Origin: Craspedostauros australis
Lineage: Eukaryota; Bacillariophyta; Bacillariophyceae; Mastogloiales; Achnanthaceae
Assembly (NCBI GenBank): GCA_026770025.1
Contig: JAMXDE010000060.1
Span: 289,996-353,995, forward strand
Reading direction: 5' to 3'
DNA: 64,000 nucleotides
Below the pieces are notes generated by a model. That model saw only the letters and a program-made list of their open reading frames with translations. It ran no database searches and was not told the DNA's origin. Made by a program: the position numbers and the translations under genes. Positions within the stretch are counted from its first letter, which is position 1; each line of letters begins with the position of its first letter. This document shows positions 11,921 through 24,203 of this stretch, in pieces.

Positions 11921-14900
11921 TCAAGCCTGACGAGTGCGTGCATTCTTCAACAACGAAGTCTTCAGATCCGCCATACGCACGGGCTTCTTCAGGCAATCGT
12001 TCATGCCAATGTGACCCCAGTCGATGGATTGGATGCTCGCCGTCAGTCCCACGATCGGCAGATCACGTTCGCTCAATCCCCGTGTCCGGATCTCCTTCGT
12101 CGCATCGATGCCATCCATCACGGGCATCTGCCAGTCCATCAGCACGATGTCGAACGGAGGTCTCTCCACGCCGCCATTGGCACCACTCGTACCATCGTTG
12201 GCGTCGGTGTTGGTGTTGTTGCCATCGAGCATGGCAATGTCATCCACATCGGTTGTTCCGAATGCCTGGGCGACAGCTTGCTCGCCATTCTCGACGATCG
12301 TCACAACATGGCCAAGTCTCTTGAGCATGTTGCGGATGACCTTCTGGTTGATCTTGTTGTCCTCCGCCACCAGGATTCGCAGCTCGTCTGTCTTGGGTTT
12401 CTTCGGAGTTGAAGGTTGAGTTGGAGCTGAAGGTTGAGGTCGTGCCTGTGGGTCTGCCGGTGGTTGTGACAATGGTTGTGACAATGGCTGTGGTTGGTCA
12501 CTCTTCACGATGGCAACATTGCTCACACCCTTCCTCGTTTCATTCCCATCTTCTCTGTCCCTATCCCCACCTTGATCGTCATCACCGTCGTCATCGGTGT
12601 ATCCTCTTGATGCTGATCCTTGTTTCGGGACCTGTATGATCGTATGAGGACGACCAATCTGATCTGCGGATACGACCACATTCCGCACATCATCCGCATC
12701 ATCCAAATGGACACCTTGAGATGGATCACGATCCGCACCATCCACATCATCCTGAGCAATAACACCATCATCGCCATCACCATTATCAATGACGTCGTCA
12801 TGGATGGCATCATGGATGACATCATCGACCACCACATCGAGACCATCCCCGACGACGCTTCCAACTGACATACCTGTTGCGGCACAACGAGTGTTCACAT
12901 GCCGCTTGTATGGAATCTCGAACCAGAACGTGGTGCCCTCACCAGGCGCCGAATCCACACCGATCGCTCCTCCCATACCCTTCACCAACGACTTGCAGAT
13001 CGCCAGTCCCAGACCTGTGCCACCAAAGTTGCGTGCCACAGATGCATCGGCTTGCTGGTAGGCATTGAAGATGCGTTCGCATTGATCAGGAGTCATTCCG
13101 ATTCCTGTGTCGGTGACGCTGAATCGCAGCACGACCTGTTCCCTGTTGGTTTGTGGCATGGCCTTGACTCCGTTCTTGCTCTTCTTCTTGCCTGTCTTGG
13201 TGTTGTTCTTGGTATTCTTGGTGTTCTTGCTAGTCTTTGACTTCCTTGCCATTTGTGACTGAGATCGTGAGTGGGATGATGCGCTTTGTGTCCCACGGTT
13301 CTTCCTTCTCGATCTGGATCCAGATGGGGAACCAGATAGGGATCGACGGGGCGATCGTCTTCCTTTCTCACCATCGAGCGTCAATGATGCTTCGGCCGCA
13401 CCTCCATTGTCATCATTGGTTGTGGCATTGGCCTTGTCATCTACTGCACTTCCAGCCGTACCGCCGGCTGCACCAATGACCACACTGTTGTTTCCAGACA
13501 TGGCATTGGCAACGGCAGCAGCAGTTGTGCTGTGGGCGGAGTTATCGTTCATGGCATCCCCATTCTTCGCCTCTGTGTTAACATGTGCATTCACATCTGT
13601 CATCACATGAATCAGCCTCACGGACGTTGTCACACTCCCATTGCTCGTAAACTTGATGGCATTCGTCAACATGTTCAGCACGATCTGACGAAGACGGTTA
13701 GGATCACCGAGCAGCTTCACTGGAATGCCACGTCCGATGTCACACTTCAGCTCGAGTCCTCTGTCTTCTGCCTGTGGAAGTACAGCGGCCACCGATCCAT
13801 CGAGAACATTCCTCACCTCGAATGGGATCGTCTCGAGCTTCATCTTTCCGGCTTCGAGCTTTGTGAAGTCGAGCAGATCGTTGATGATGGCCATGAGTGC
13901 ATTGGTGCTTGATTGCAGCATGGTGACGAAGTCTGTCTGTTCGATGTTGAGGGGTGTCGAGGCGAGAAGCTCGATGAATCCCACGACTTGGTGGAGTGGT
14001 GTGCGGATCTCGTGTGCCATGACGGCGACTGTGTTGTATGACATTGTGTTGTATGACATTGTATTGTATTGTGTTTGCATTATGTTTGTGTCGTGTTGTA
14101 TGGTGTATGTAACGATGTGATGGAGATGGGAAATGGTGAGGAGTGAGTATGATGAAGCAGTGAGTATGGTGCTGTATGAGAATGTGTACATACAGACATG
14201 CACACATGCACCAATACGCCAATACATCAATACCAACACCAGTATACATACACACACCAATGCAACAACGACGATGACAATGACAACAAACACGGCACAG
14301 CACGAATGCAGCTACTCGTACACAGGGTACCATCCTCGCACTTGTCACATGACTCACAGAACTCGCTCTTCCTCATGTTCTGTCGATCTGCCTCATCCTT
14401 CGCAGCTTGCATGATGTCGGAGATGTCTCTGGCGCTGTAGATCATGACGGACTGTGATGTGACGGGATCCTTGACCTGTCTGATCTTGATGCTGAACCAT
14501 TTGATGCCTTCGATGGTTTGAAGTTGTGCCTCTGAGCTGACATCGTGCTGTCCTTTTGAGTCGACCACTTCTTGCAGTATTTGCTGTCCCTTGTCGTGGT
14601 CGATGAACTGAGCGACGAAGTCACACGGCTTCTCTTCTTTTTCTTCGTCCTCCTCCTCAGAGCTTTCGTCAATATCGCAGTAGTAGTCTTCATCTCCATC
14701 TTCGCTGGCAATGCCATCCGAGCGATCATTCGCGCCTGGGCCGTCAGGACCGTTGTTTTGGATCGTGTCTCCATGAACCTCGATGGCTGCGGTGCGGCAG
14801 CCGTGGCCACTGCTGCCATTCATGATGCGAGTGGCGTCTGATGTTTTGGGAATCCTGTGCGTTGGTGTATCGACAGTGTGTTCGACCGAACCGTCGTCCT

Positions 14901-17350
14901 GATCTTCTCTTCGCTTCAGTTCTGAACAGCTCAATTGTTGTGATGTCTGCTTCTGATCATCATGGGACCGATGCTGTTGACTTCCATTGTTGATATCGCC
15001 GACGCTTGTGTCGCAGCTTCTGTCGCTTTCATTTGAAGAGCACGCCGACGAGCAGGAACATGAAAATGATGAGAGGGAGGAGCACTTTGATGATTCAACA
15101 GCGGATAACTCGTTCGATGAACTCAGCTGCGCATCGTCGCATCTGCGACCGTCGGAGCCGCGTGGCGCCTGCTCTGCCGATTGCGTGTCTTGCTGTGTGG
15201 GGACTTGTTGCAGGGTCTGGCTATCCTGCTTTCCCCTCTGCTGTTGCATTTCACTCGGGACGCTCTCACATAGCGCTTCTGATGGCCGCGTGCTGCATGT
15301 TGACACTTTCTTGAGCGGACAATTCAGCGAGTTCGTCGCAGTGTCGATCTTGGCGTCCTTCGGTAGTTGATCCTGTTGGTGTTGCTGCCGTTGCTTTCGT
15401 TTTTTGAGTTCCCGCCTCCTCTTCCTATGTTTTCGGATGTGCTCCCGGTGCTTTCTCTGAGCTGATGGATCGCCGGCGTGATCATAGTTGGAATGCTCTA
15501 TCTCGTCGTCCCTTCGTAGAGATTTGTGAAGTTTGCTTCGTCCCGATGCTTTCGACCGTGTCGAGGTAAGTGATCCATGCATGGGCTCACTTCCTTCTGC
15601 CATTTCATGCTGTGTCTCCTTGCCGCGAATGCTACCTCTCTTGCTCCTGCTCTTGCTCTGCCTGCTGCCGCCAGCATCGGTTTTCGTGTCATGCTCGCTG
15701 CTATCTTCTGTGGTAGGAGTGCCGGCATTTTCATCGCCGTTGCCATCGTCGGTCGGAGAGTCATCATGGTTTGCGTCGGTATCATTGGCATCGCGAGCAC
15801 GGTTGTTCTCCAGATCGTCCTGGCTTGTTTCGCTGTCTGGATTATGCTCTGTCGGCTCACCGAAGAGCGCAAATGCCTCCTGATTTTGATCCATGAATCT
15901 TCCAGTCATGTCGAATCTCCTTGCCACGACGGGAAGATGGCGCAGCGTTTCCATTCGGCGGATCGACTCCGCGGCCTCGTCCTCGATCTTTGCTTTGCTC
16001 TTTCGCTGCGGAGGCTGCGCTTCGTCGGGCTGCGGTTTCGCGGCGATCGCGCCTGTGCCATTCTCTTGCGGCTGATCGTCTGAGGGATCTATGTCTGCTC
16101 CATGGTTGCCAGGTTTGGATCGATCCGCATCCGCGTGGTTGTTGGTACTGCTGCCTTTGTGATCATTCCCAGCAGAAACTTTCGCGTTGGTGTCACCATC
16201 GCTCCCGCTATACACGACGATTGCTTTGGCGGCTTCCGCCGCTTCCGACCCAGCGGCCTTGGTTTCCTTGACTGACTCCACAACCACCAACAGACAAAGA
16301 TGCGGGTCAGTTTCATCGTCGGGGTGAGGGATATAGATTCCAGTGATATTGATTGAACAGTATCTCGCACCCGGATTGTCTCCATGCGTTGGTTGATAGG
16401 TCCACTGGGAATTACGCAATGTATGAAGAACAACAAAATAGAATATAATGGATGAGAACAACAGGGACGAGCATGAATGGTCGAATGGAGTTGATGAGGA
16501 CGGCATTGGTATTACGTGGAGACGCAAGCGACGGTACGTGCGCGGAGGCTTCGTTCAATGAGACCATCGCGATGGATTGTATTCAAGACAGTACGAGTAT
16601 GGTGCACAGAGACTGGTGACTTACCGTGAGGTTGTCCTGCGCGGTGGGGTGCTTGGAGAATCGATCCAGCCAGGCGATGTTGGAACGGTTGGTCGTCTCG
16701 GACATATCGCTGGCGTAGTCTCGCGACATGAGCTCCTCCATGTGCTTGGCACTCCAGAACTTGCAGGCCGCCTGATTGCCGAACCTCATGCACTTGTACT
16801 TGCCATCAAAGATCCAGACTGGCGCGTTGAGCAGATTGAGGACCTTGAGATCCGCCATGGAGTAGACGTGCTTGCGACATGTCGTGAGGAACTGCGTCTT
16901 GCTGAATCTATGACCCGGCGCAGCCTCGTTCATGAGCAAGTATGGCTGCTGCTGCTGCTTTCTCCTCATGCTCAACCTGGATTTCGTCTTGTTGGGTGAC
17001 TTTGTCGGTGACTTTGTCGGCGAAGATGGTGTCTGGCTACTCGTAAGAGCAACCCTTTTCGTAGTCCGCGGAGTCGATGGGCGACGGTGTTGCGCCTGAG
17101 ACTGCCCCTTTGCCTGGTGTCGAAGTGGGCTTTCGGCTCTTGGGGAATGCTGATGATCATCGTGCGGGCGACCGCGGCGACTGCGATGATGATGCTGTCC
17201 CCTGCGGCCAACATTGTCCTTATCGCAACTGTGGTCGTCAACGCTGCGAATAACCACGTCCAGCGGCCGGTTCGAGCTGCCGCCCTGCCCGTTTCGGCCA
17301 CTCCCGTTGCTATCGCTGCAATTGCCGTCAAACGCCTGATCCGTCGACAT
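11921..17350 (-). CDS. Hybrid histidine kinase B, three exons, 1626 aa
   Basis: Exons on the minus strand: 17350-16625, 16404-14358 and 14028-11921. Donors GTAAGT and GTGAGT, acceptors TTCCCAG and ACACAG; the splice positions and phases equal those of kinase A. Same architecture: N-terminal PAS crossing intron 1, second PAS split by about 410 mostly Ser, Asp, Lys and Gln residues, HisKA with His930, ATPase domain with about 157 inserted residues between N and G1 boxes, charged linker, receiver with Asp1556 and KKPVR. Exon 3, intron 2 and the end of exon 2 are almost the same as in A, while the N-terminal tail and the PAS insertion have diverged strongly in sequence and length. The two copies therefore probably keep one signalling output and differ in input or partner binding. 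Ligand unknown. Confidence 0.9.
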
Positions 17351-20172
17351 GCTTGGGCTTCAGCGGCCTTGCTTGAGTGGCATACGACTACGTTTACGCG
17401 TGTGCATTCACCCAGTCGCAACGCCTGCTAGTCCACTTGTCTTTGTAGAATACTATACTTCTGCCTTCCTTTCTTTCTGTGCTCTGCGCCATCGATTGTT
17501 GTTGGAATGCAATTCAGTACTGCGCCTGGTACGACTATGCAGCGATGGTCTGAATACGCATTGAGTATTCGTACTCGTACAATGCATGCGAATGCGCAGA
17601 TCCGTGTGCCCTGGAAGAGGAAGCCTCGCTTTCGATTCTGGTCGCGACGATCGTAGTGCCACTCGTGCTTGGTATGGTGCAGGAGTAGACCGTAGATTGT
17701 GCGCGTAGCTCATGGTGTGGCTAACGCGTGGCGGGGATGGTGAAGGTTCCTTTCCCATGACAACTTGCACAGTGGAAGAAACAGGACAATGACTGCCCAT
17801 GCCCGCCAATGTCCTCTGTCGGAAAGGATCAAGAACACGAAGATGAGAACCGATCAGTGCAATGCACGATTGTGCCTGAGCGAAGCCAATGGGATGTACT
17901 CTACGTACGAGAATTTATGTACGATGCATGGTGAACACAGTCATGACAGATGGATGCGCATTTGGCTCTTCTCTGTTGCGCGCGCTTTCGTCTCCTTTGT
18001 GCAGTATGATGAGGCCACGTGCTGAGGATTTGGTGGTGTGACACCAAATTCCATTCCACCGGCCATCTGTCCTGTTCATTTCGAATCTTGCTCCGCGTAT
18101 CTTCTGTTGTCGATCGATGGATTCATTCCTTGAAGATGGGAATGACACGTGCTGTTACACCATCCATACATAGTAGAATAGTACTCCCGAGGGGTCAAGA
18201 CTCAAAGCTCGAACGAGCGTTTGATTGACGGCTGTTCTGGGGAGTGTCTCTCGTCTCTTGGTGAACGACCATCGCGTCTTGATCCCTCAGCCATGAGCAA
18301 CTCAACACGTTTCGATGCGTTGTGGATCCACAACCAAGCTCCGCCATGCAACAGCACATCAGCAACTCATCGACAACCGATCAACAACCGAGACCACGCG
18401 GTCGTACCAAATACGCTTTGCCATCTCTGGAATCGCCCCAGTTTCGGCCACTCTGTGTGAATTCGCAGACTGCCATCATTCTCTGTTCGGCACCAGAATG
18501 CGTTGGTGCCGCATCGTGATCACGATTCTTCGTTCTGTCGGAGGCTTCGCTCATCATGCGCAAAATCGCGCGGCGACTGACTGGGTGGTTCTTAGGCGGA
18601 TGGAATGCCGCTGCGATCCTGGTTGTGTCTATTCCAATTGACGCTCTCTCGTTCACAACAGGAACAAATACGGGTGTCGTGACAACAAATTAACAAAACC
18701 CCATTCCTGTGTTGGCGGACTGCACGAGCCATCGTGTTGGACGCACTACCGTTAAACTGATCGTTTTTGTTTTTGTCATTTGGATGCAACGAATGGGATC
18801 TTTGGCACGGAACAGTTTGGTGGTTGTTGCTTGATGCAGACGCTTGGCGAAGTGGCTGCCACCGCCACAAGTTCCTCCACATCATCGCCTCGAATCGAAT
18901 TCATCAACCACTTTGCCGTGGCTGCATGGATGGACGCGGAGCGGGTGCAGTTGCGGGACACAGGAAGTGGACAGATAGTCGTACGCGTGGAGGAAGGGAC
19001 AGCTGACGTTTGTGGTATGTGTGGTACATTGGACGTGGCGCACTGTTGCTCTGCACGACGTTCGCTTTTTCGTCGCAGGAGAGGCAGATCAGCGTGTGAA
19101 CATCAGAATCAAACATCGGAGCACTTTTGGCGATTGATGCAGGAGGGAGGACTGGAACGAAGTAAAAGTCCCACCGCATGTGAACTTCCTGCTCGTGGGC
19201 ATTGCATCGTCGCGTTTATCCAAGCATGCACCAAAGCGACTCAATGCTTCCTCGCCCTTGTCGTGGGATACGACTACAAATTCTGCGACCTATGCTCACA
19301 TTCCGGCCAATCCCCTGAGGAGACAAGCACGAACCTCCTTCGTCCAAGTCCTCTTCGCCTCCCTACCCTTATTGTTCTGCGCCGGAAGCATGCTCTGTCG
19401 GCCATTGGCTCGTCCTGGTGCATCGCGAGCAAAGGCCGCAGATACTGAAAGCGCACCACACCTCCTGGCCTGGGTCCTTCTGGCGTGTCCGAGATTGTCG
19501 CAAGATTGTTTGGCGCGCGTTTGAGCTTTCCTGGGTGCAGATCGCCTAACCGATTCGATACCACCAACACCATGGTCGCCATGAACACGCGAGAGAACGA
19601 GAATGGCGCCTTTCGGGCACACAGGCAACGACCAACAGCGTGCTCATGTCAGCGGTGTCCCGTTTCGGGGGTTATGGTTCGGAGAGCGCTGCACGCAAAT
19701 CGAGTACTAAAGCAGTCGTACTGTTGTTGCATGGTACGGGTAGAGTACGCCAATCGTTTCGACCAGCGTGATCATGTGGTGTGCAAGTGGTAGTGGGAGT
19801 GCTTCTGTCGCCGCCGTCGCCGACGCTACTTGTGTTGGTGCTGGTGGTAACGGCGGTGACATTGGTGCAGATACCGTGGCAGACAACGTATGCGGTGATA
19901 GGATTACACAATATGTATTAGAATACTATTATACCATATTCTATGATATATTATGTATTGTAAATGAAGGTGCTATTATAGACGCACTACGAAACACTCG
20001 TAGCTTGTGTGTGAATTGATGCAGAGCAGAGCTTCATGAAATGCGTTACCACACGATGAGCAGTATATCTCGTAGCAATGTAAGCGCATCAGCTATCGTG
20101 CAATCGTATTCTGGAGAGAGAGAGAGATTGTTGCTGGATGCTGCGCCTCTCCTCATTCGTGAATTTCAATTG
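17351..20172. other. Gene-poor intergenic region
   Basis: About 2.8 kb. The longest plus frame (about 18780-19448) needs a TTG start and shows no motif, so it is not called. An AT-rich patch at 19905-19975 contains partly inverted arms (ACAATATGTAT and ATGTATTGT flanks). GTACTCTAC-type words occur at 17896 and 19740. Confidence 0.45.
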
Positions 20173-20835
20173 TCAGTAGCGATGGGCATGCGATCCGGCG
20201 TGCTTGTACACTGGGTGCGAGACGCGTCTTTTGCCGTTGTCAATGCGATGCAATGTTTCCAGGAGCTGTGATTGGTCCTTCATAGCACCCAGGAGTTGTT
20301 CTTCGAGGGATGGAGCACTTCGCCTGCGAGACTGTGTGTATCTGCGATGTGTGATGATGCCCATGCCGAGGACGGGCACTGCCTCTCTCCGTCCACCGTT
20401 ACCACTGCCACTGCGGCCGGCAGGGCTGCGCATTACCGACTGTCTCGTGTGATCCATCCGGTTCATCGCTGCCAGGAAGGATCCGCCCTCGTGCTTGTGC
20501 TCGGCGCTTGTGCCAGTGCCCTGCCTGTACATCCTGGAGATGGATCTGTTGGCATGGCGGACAGCAGCGTCCACCTGGATTTGAAGGCCGATGAGATCAT
20601 CATGCTGTTCGTTTTGTCTGGACGAAGCACTGTCACGATGACAGTGGGGAGAGGACCTAGCGGCAGGCTTTGACTGCAGTAAATGCTGTCGTCGTAGCTG
20701 CGATGATGGTGACGGTATAGTTTGTGGTGAAGGCATGGGAACGTCTACGATCAGCTTGCCAATGTGTGGGCTCCCGCAGTACCTGGCGGGCATCTTGTTC
20801 GTTGGCTTGTTTGGTGATGATGCAGGATGAGCCAT
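20173..20835 (-). CDS. Hypothetical protein, 220 aa
   Basis: Function not recognised. An ATG in CACAATGGC context opens a single frame. The product is basic and hydrophilic: residues 1-75 are rich in Pro, Ser and Gln, the middle carries Arg/Gly stretches (GRSGSGNGGRR), and the last 50 residues look like a helix (SLEEQLLGAMKDQSQLLETLHRI) ending in a His/Arg tail. No transmembrane segment or signal peptide. Composition and the ordered C-terminal helix look coding rather than random, but no neighbour or signal supports it, and an upstream exon cannot be excluded. Could be a nucleic-acid or scaffold-type protein; that is a guess. Confidence 0.45.
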   Translation of the reverse strand: MAHPASSPNKPTNKMPARYCGSPHIGKLIVDVPMPSPQTIPSPSSQLRRQHLLQSKPAARSSPHCHRDSASSRQNEQHDDLIGLQIQVDAAVRHANRSISRMYRQGTGTSAEHKHEGGSFLAAMNRMDHTRQSVMRSPAGRSGSGNGGRREAVPVLGMGIITHRRYTQSRRRSAPSLEEQLLGAMKDQSQLLETLHRIDNGKRRVSHPVYKHAGSHAHRY

Positions 20836-22511
20836 TGTGTTGCTTGTACTTGTGGAGTATGATGTGTATGTTGGAGGAGGGCGGTTCTATTGTCGAGGGT
20901 GCGGACAAGTACGAGGATGGTTGTGTGGTTGTGGTTGCGGATTCGGATGTCGGTGTTGGTGCGATGGAGAATGATCAAAGCTGTGCAGCACGTACTGTGT
21001 TACATGTATGTGCTGGAATGCGCTCGTGCTGTGATAGTGTAATAGTGTGTTGGTGTGATGAGATCAGAGCTTCGCTATTCACTGATCGTGGGTTGCCAAG
21101 CGCTGAAGGGTTGATAGGTTTTGGAATTGTGAGCAGGAGAGACTCCGTGCTCATCACACCCTCACCTGGCACTGCTGCATCGCGATGTCTAACGATTCGC
21201 AACAGTTTGATCGCGCTGGAGTGGGGTGATGTTGGGTATTGAACTTATGCATCATGAGAATCATGTAGAATAATTGGCAATTGTTTCTGGTGGTCTCCGA
21301 CGGTCTCTGATGTGGATGTTATCCTTCGTGCTCTCGAGGAGGCGTTCTTCCTCTCTCTGCTCGTGACACGCCAGTAGGCTGGCCGGGCCTCATTGGTCGG
21401 TGCCTGGATGGGTGGAAAGGTCTCGCACTCGTCATCCATCAACCAAGGTTGGATTCTCATTCGCCGCCTTTCTCAGTTGGAAACCGCGATAACAGATTCT
21501 TCCACGAGCAGCCTCATGTTGCATGGCCTTGCCATGGATGTCGATGGTGCTTAGAGTAAGTGTACTCTGGAGTATGAAAGTGGATTCCAGCGCATCAAGT
21601 GTCTGGCCATAAGTCAAGCGACTGGCATCGCTTGGGGCCATCGACGACTTGGTGGAAGACATTTGTGTTACTCGTACGTGGTATTTGTCTGTTCTCCCCC
21701 CATCTGGCACGAAACGGCGCTGATCTCACTCAACTGCGAAAACCGAATCGGCGGCGTTGCAGAAATCTTCCACGTTTTCTCTGTGGGGAGACGAACAACG
21801 ACAAACTTGTGAGCGGTTTCAGAAAACAATGTTTACACAGGGAGGTTGGCCCAGCGAGGGAGGGTCGCCTTCACCAAGGAGGGGCACCACTCCACAGCAT
21901 CGCGTTTCGGTGCTTTCGCCCAAGGGGAGAGGCGACCATTCCGTTCTGTGGGCTGCGAATCTCTGCGATGAGGCAATTTTCGCACCAAGCAACACGCCTC
22001 GTGGCGGCGTCATGACTGGTCGTCTCATCACCACGCCTGTTGCTTGACATGTTCAGCCTAATTGTAGATCGTGGGTGCTCCGTACTCGTGCGAACAGATT
22101 TCGATTCAAAGCGTTGTGTGAAATGGACACCCACGCCGCACCTCATCATCGCAGGAGTTTGCCAAGGCAAACTAAGACAATCGACACCTCATGGATGCCG
22201 TACGTGGAGGGTGGTGCATCACGCATCAACTAGTACAGTACACTCTATGAGTATTGACATTGTCAAAGCTTGCCAAGTTCGCGAACATATCGGTCATCTA
22301 CGTATCATGCTCGAATAGGAGGAGCAATTAGTTCGCAAAGTGCGTCGCTTTGCATGTGGAGCATCGGCATACTGGTGGTATCGCATTGATACTCCACCTG
22401 GCTTGTAGACCACGCATTCCAGCTTCGCACGCCAGGCTTGTTTCGGTGTGGACATTGCGTTTTCTGCATGATTCATCCTGGAGAGTACGAGTAAGAGAGT
22501 AGAGCAGTTTG

Positions 22512-22513
<2 letters not shown>

Positions 22514-22543
<30 letters not shown>
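22514..22543. repeat. GA dinucleotide microsatellite
   Basis: About 15 uninterrupted GA units. It opens spurious Arg/Glu reading frames on the plus strand. Confidence 0.9.
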
Positions 22544-22546
<3 letters not shown>

Positions 22547-22851
22547 TGCAAATGTGGAGTATCCGCATACTTACGCATACACAGTAGAACCGCAGACTTT
22601 GACATTCGTAGAATGTTTGCGCACGTGGGTGAGGAGGTGTTTCGGCGGAGAGTTCGTAAGGCACGCAAGTTTGCAATCTCTCCACCCTGTACTCGACATG
22701 GTTTCTATGGAGCGCAGCAACACAAGATGGAACGGCATACGATCGTTGCTGCGCAGGGGATGCACGGGTATTATGCGTGTCTTCGATGAACAGCATGTGG
22801 CATGCTGGTGTCCTGTCCATCTTCTGTGCCCTACATTATTCTATAATGTTG

Positions 22852-22876
22852 TTCTATTATAGAATATATAATAGAA
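22852..22876. repeat. AT-rich perfect inverted repeat
   Basis: Arms TTCTATTATA (22852-22861) and TATAATAGAA (22867-22876) with a 5-base loop, followed by three TAGAA units. A second near-palindrome, ACATTATTCTATAATGT, lies at 22832-22848. Could be the core of a small non-autonomous element or a transcript-end hairpin. Confidence 0.6.
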
Positions 22877-23222
22877 TAGAATAGAATATGTAATATTTCA
22901 TTACACAACATGATATGCACGAGTGTGTGAGTGCATCGCAACTGCTGCTGCATTCATTGCTTCACATCAATTCTCTTTGTGGTACCCAAGTTAGAATAGT
23001 TATTTGCATGTTGGGTTCTGTTGGTTGCTGCCTCGTCACGACGAGCCGACATCGCTTCTTCGGCAACCTCGAATCAGCCCATCGGCACTGACATTCGACA
23101 ACGTCGATCGTGGTTGCTCTCGCTCGATTCCAACCAAGAGCAAGCGACTGCATCAACTGATTTTTGCCGCCAACTAGATACATGTGGCCACTCTCGCTGC
23201 GTTGACGCAATCTACCTGCTTC

Positions 23223-24203
23223 TTAGCAGCCATCAACCGCAATCTCTGGTGTATCGTCGGCGATGACAGAGAGCGCGTTGTCGATGATTCCGATAAGGCA
23301 CGCGCTGGAACCGCATCGCTGGCGCTGCCGTTGTCGCCGTCTTTGCTGCTGCTGCTGCTGCTGCTGTTGGAGGTGTCGGTATTGCCGACTATTTCGCCGC
23401 TGCCCATGCCTCAATCTCGACCGTATCTCCGTCATGGTCCCTCGATTCCGCGCGCTCCAGTTGCGAGCATGGAATCGTTCGTCTCTCGGCAATCGCAAAG
23501 CGGAAAACGCGTTTGATTGGCGGAGTTGCTGGGGATGACGGCCCACGCGAGATTCATCGTTGTCCGGATAAGACGAGTCGTCGGGAAGCCCGGCTCGAGC
23601 ACGGTGACCAACCTGATATGGCTGGAGGTTGAGGATATATCGGTGCAGTGAATCTCTCATCAAGTTGCCTTGGAAGGTTCCTGCTCGGTCGGCACTGGGT
23701 GATCCATTCACGATGCGGATACCTTCATCCCGCGAACGGTGTACGTTGATGGATGATGCTTCGAGCGGCGGCGATAAATCGGATGTCCTCTGCGCATGAC
23801 TCTGCTGAACCTGCATCGCAGAGGATGCAGATGTGAATGTGAAGCAGTCGTTGTTGTTGTTCCCAATCATGTTGTTGTTGTTGTTGTTGTTGTTGTTGTC
23901 GGTGGAGATAATGCGATGCTGCAGTGGGTCAACTTTGAGGGTGACGGTTCGAATCAATGAGCATGCACTGGAAAATGATCCCTCCCTCCCTCCCTCTCTA
24001 TTGGTAGAGAGGAGCACACACCCGTAGAGTATTGGAGTGCGGAGCGAGTTCGAACCACGAGACGTTTCTCCGTTTCCCTCCACTCCTCCAATGACACCAG
24101 GGACTTTGAAAGAGAACTTGCTGCAATCATTGCGTGCAGTTGCATTCTTGTGCATCAGTTGGTGGTTCGTTTGCGCGCGTGCGTGCGTGCGTGCATGCTT
24201 CAT
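23223..24203 (-). CDS. Possible hypothetical protein with poly-Asn and poly-Gln, up to 326 aa
   Basis: Function not recognised. The frame has its first ATG at 24203; later ATGs (for example 24152) are equally possible, and the N-terminal third is low-quality sequence that may be 5' UTR or intron. The part that looks coding begins near the run of nine Asn (TTG repeat on the plus strand, about 23873-23900), continues through a polar stretch and a short ordered piece (LMRDSLHRYILNLQPYQ), and ends after a run of Gln and an Arg/Gln-rich tail. Homopolymer tracts of this kind are common in the other genes of this window, which is the main support. Treat as tentative. Confidence 0.33.
   Translation of the reverse strand: MKHARTHARAQTNHQLMHKNATARNDCSKFSFKVPGVIGGVEGNGETSRGSNSLRTPILYGCVLLSTNREGGREGSFSSACSLIRTVTLKVDPLQHRIISTDNNNNNNNNNMIGNNNNDCFTFTSASSAMQVQQSHAQRTSDLSPPLEASSINVHRSRDEGIRIVNGSPSADRAGTFQGNLMRDSLHRYILNLQPYQVGHRARAGLPDDSSYPDNDESRVGRHPQQLRQSNAFSALRLPRDERFHARNWSARNRGTMTEIRSRLRHGQRRNSRQYRHLQQQQQQQQQRRRQRQRQRCGSSACLIGIIDNALSVIADDTPEIAVDGC

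Larger units (their letters stand above)
20836..23222. other. Gene-poor intergenic region with simple repeats
   Basis: About 2.4 kb. No supported gene; open frames are short and motif-free. It holds the GA microsatellite and the AT hairpin listed separately. Confidence 0.45.

Noticed and set aside
18780-19448. Plus frame of 222 codons
   Set aside because: It starts at TTG, and composition changes without pattern; no motif or splice support.
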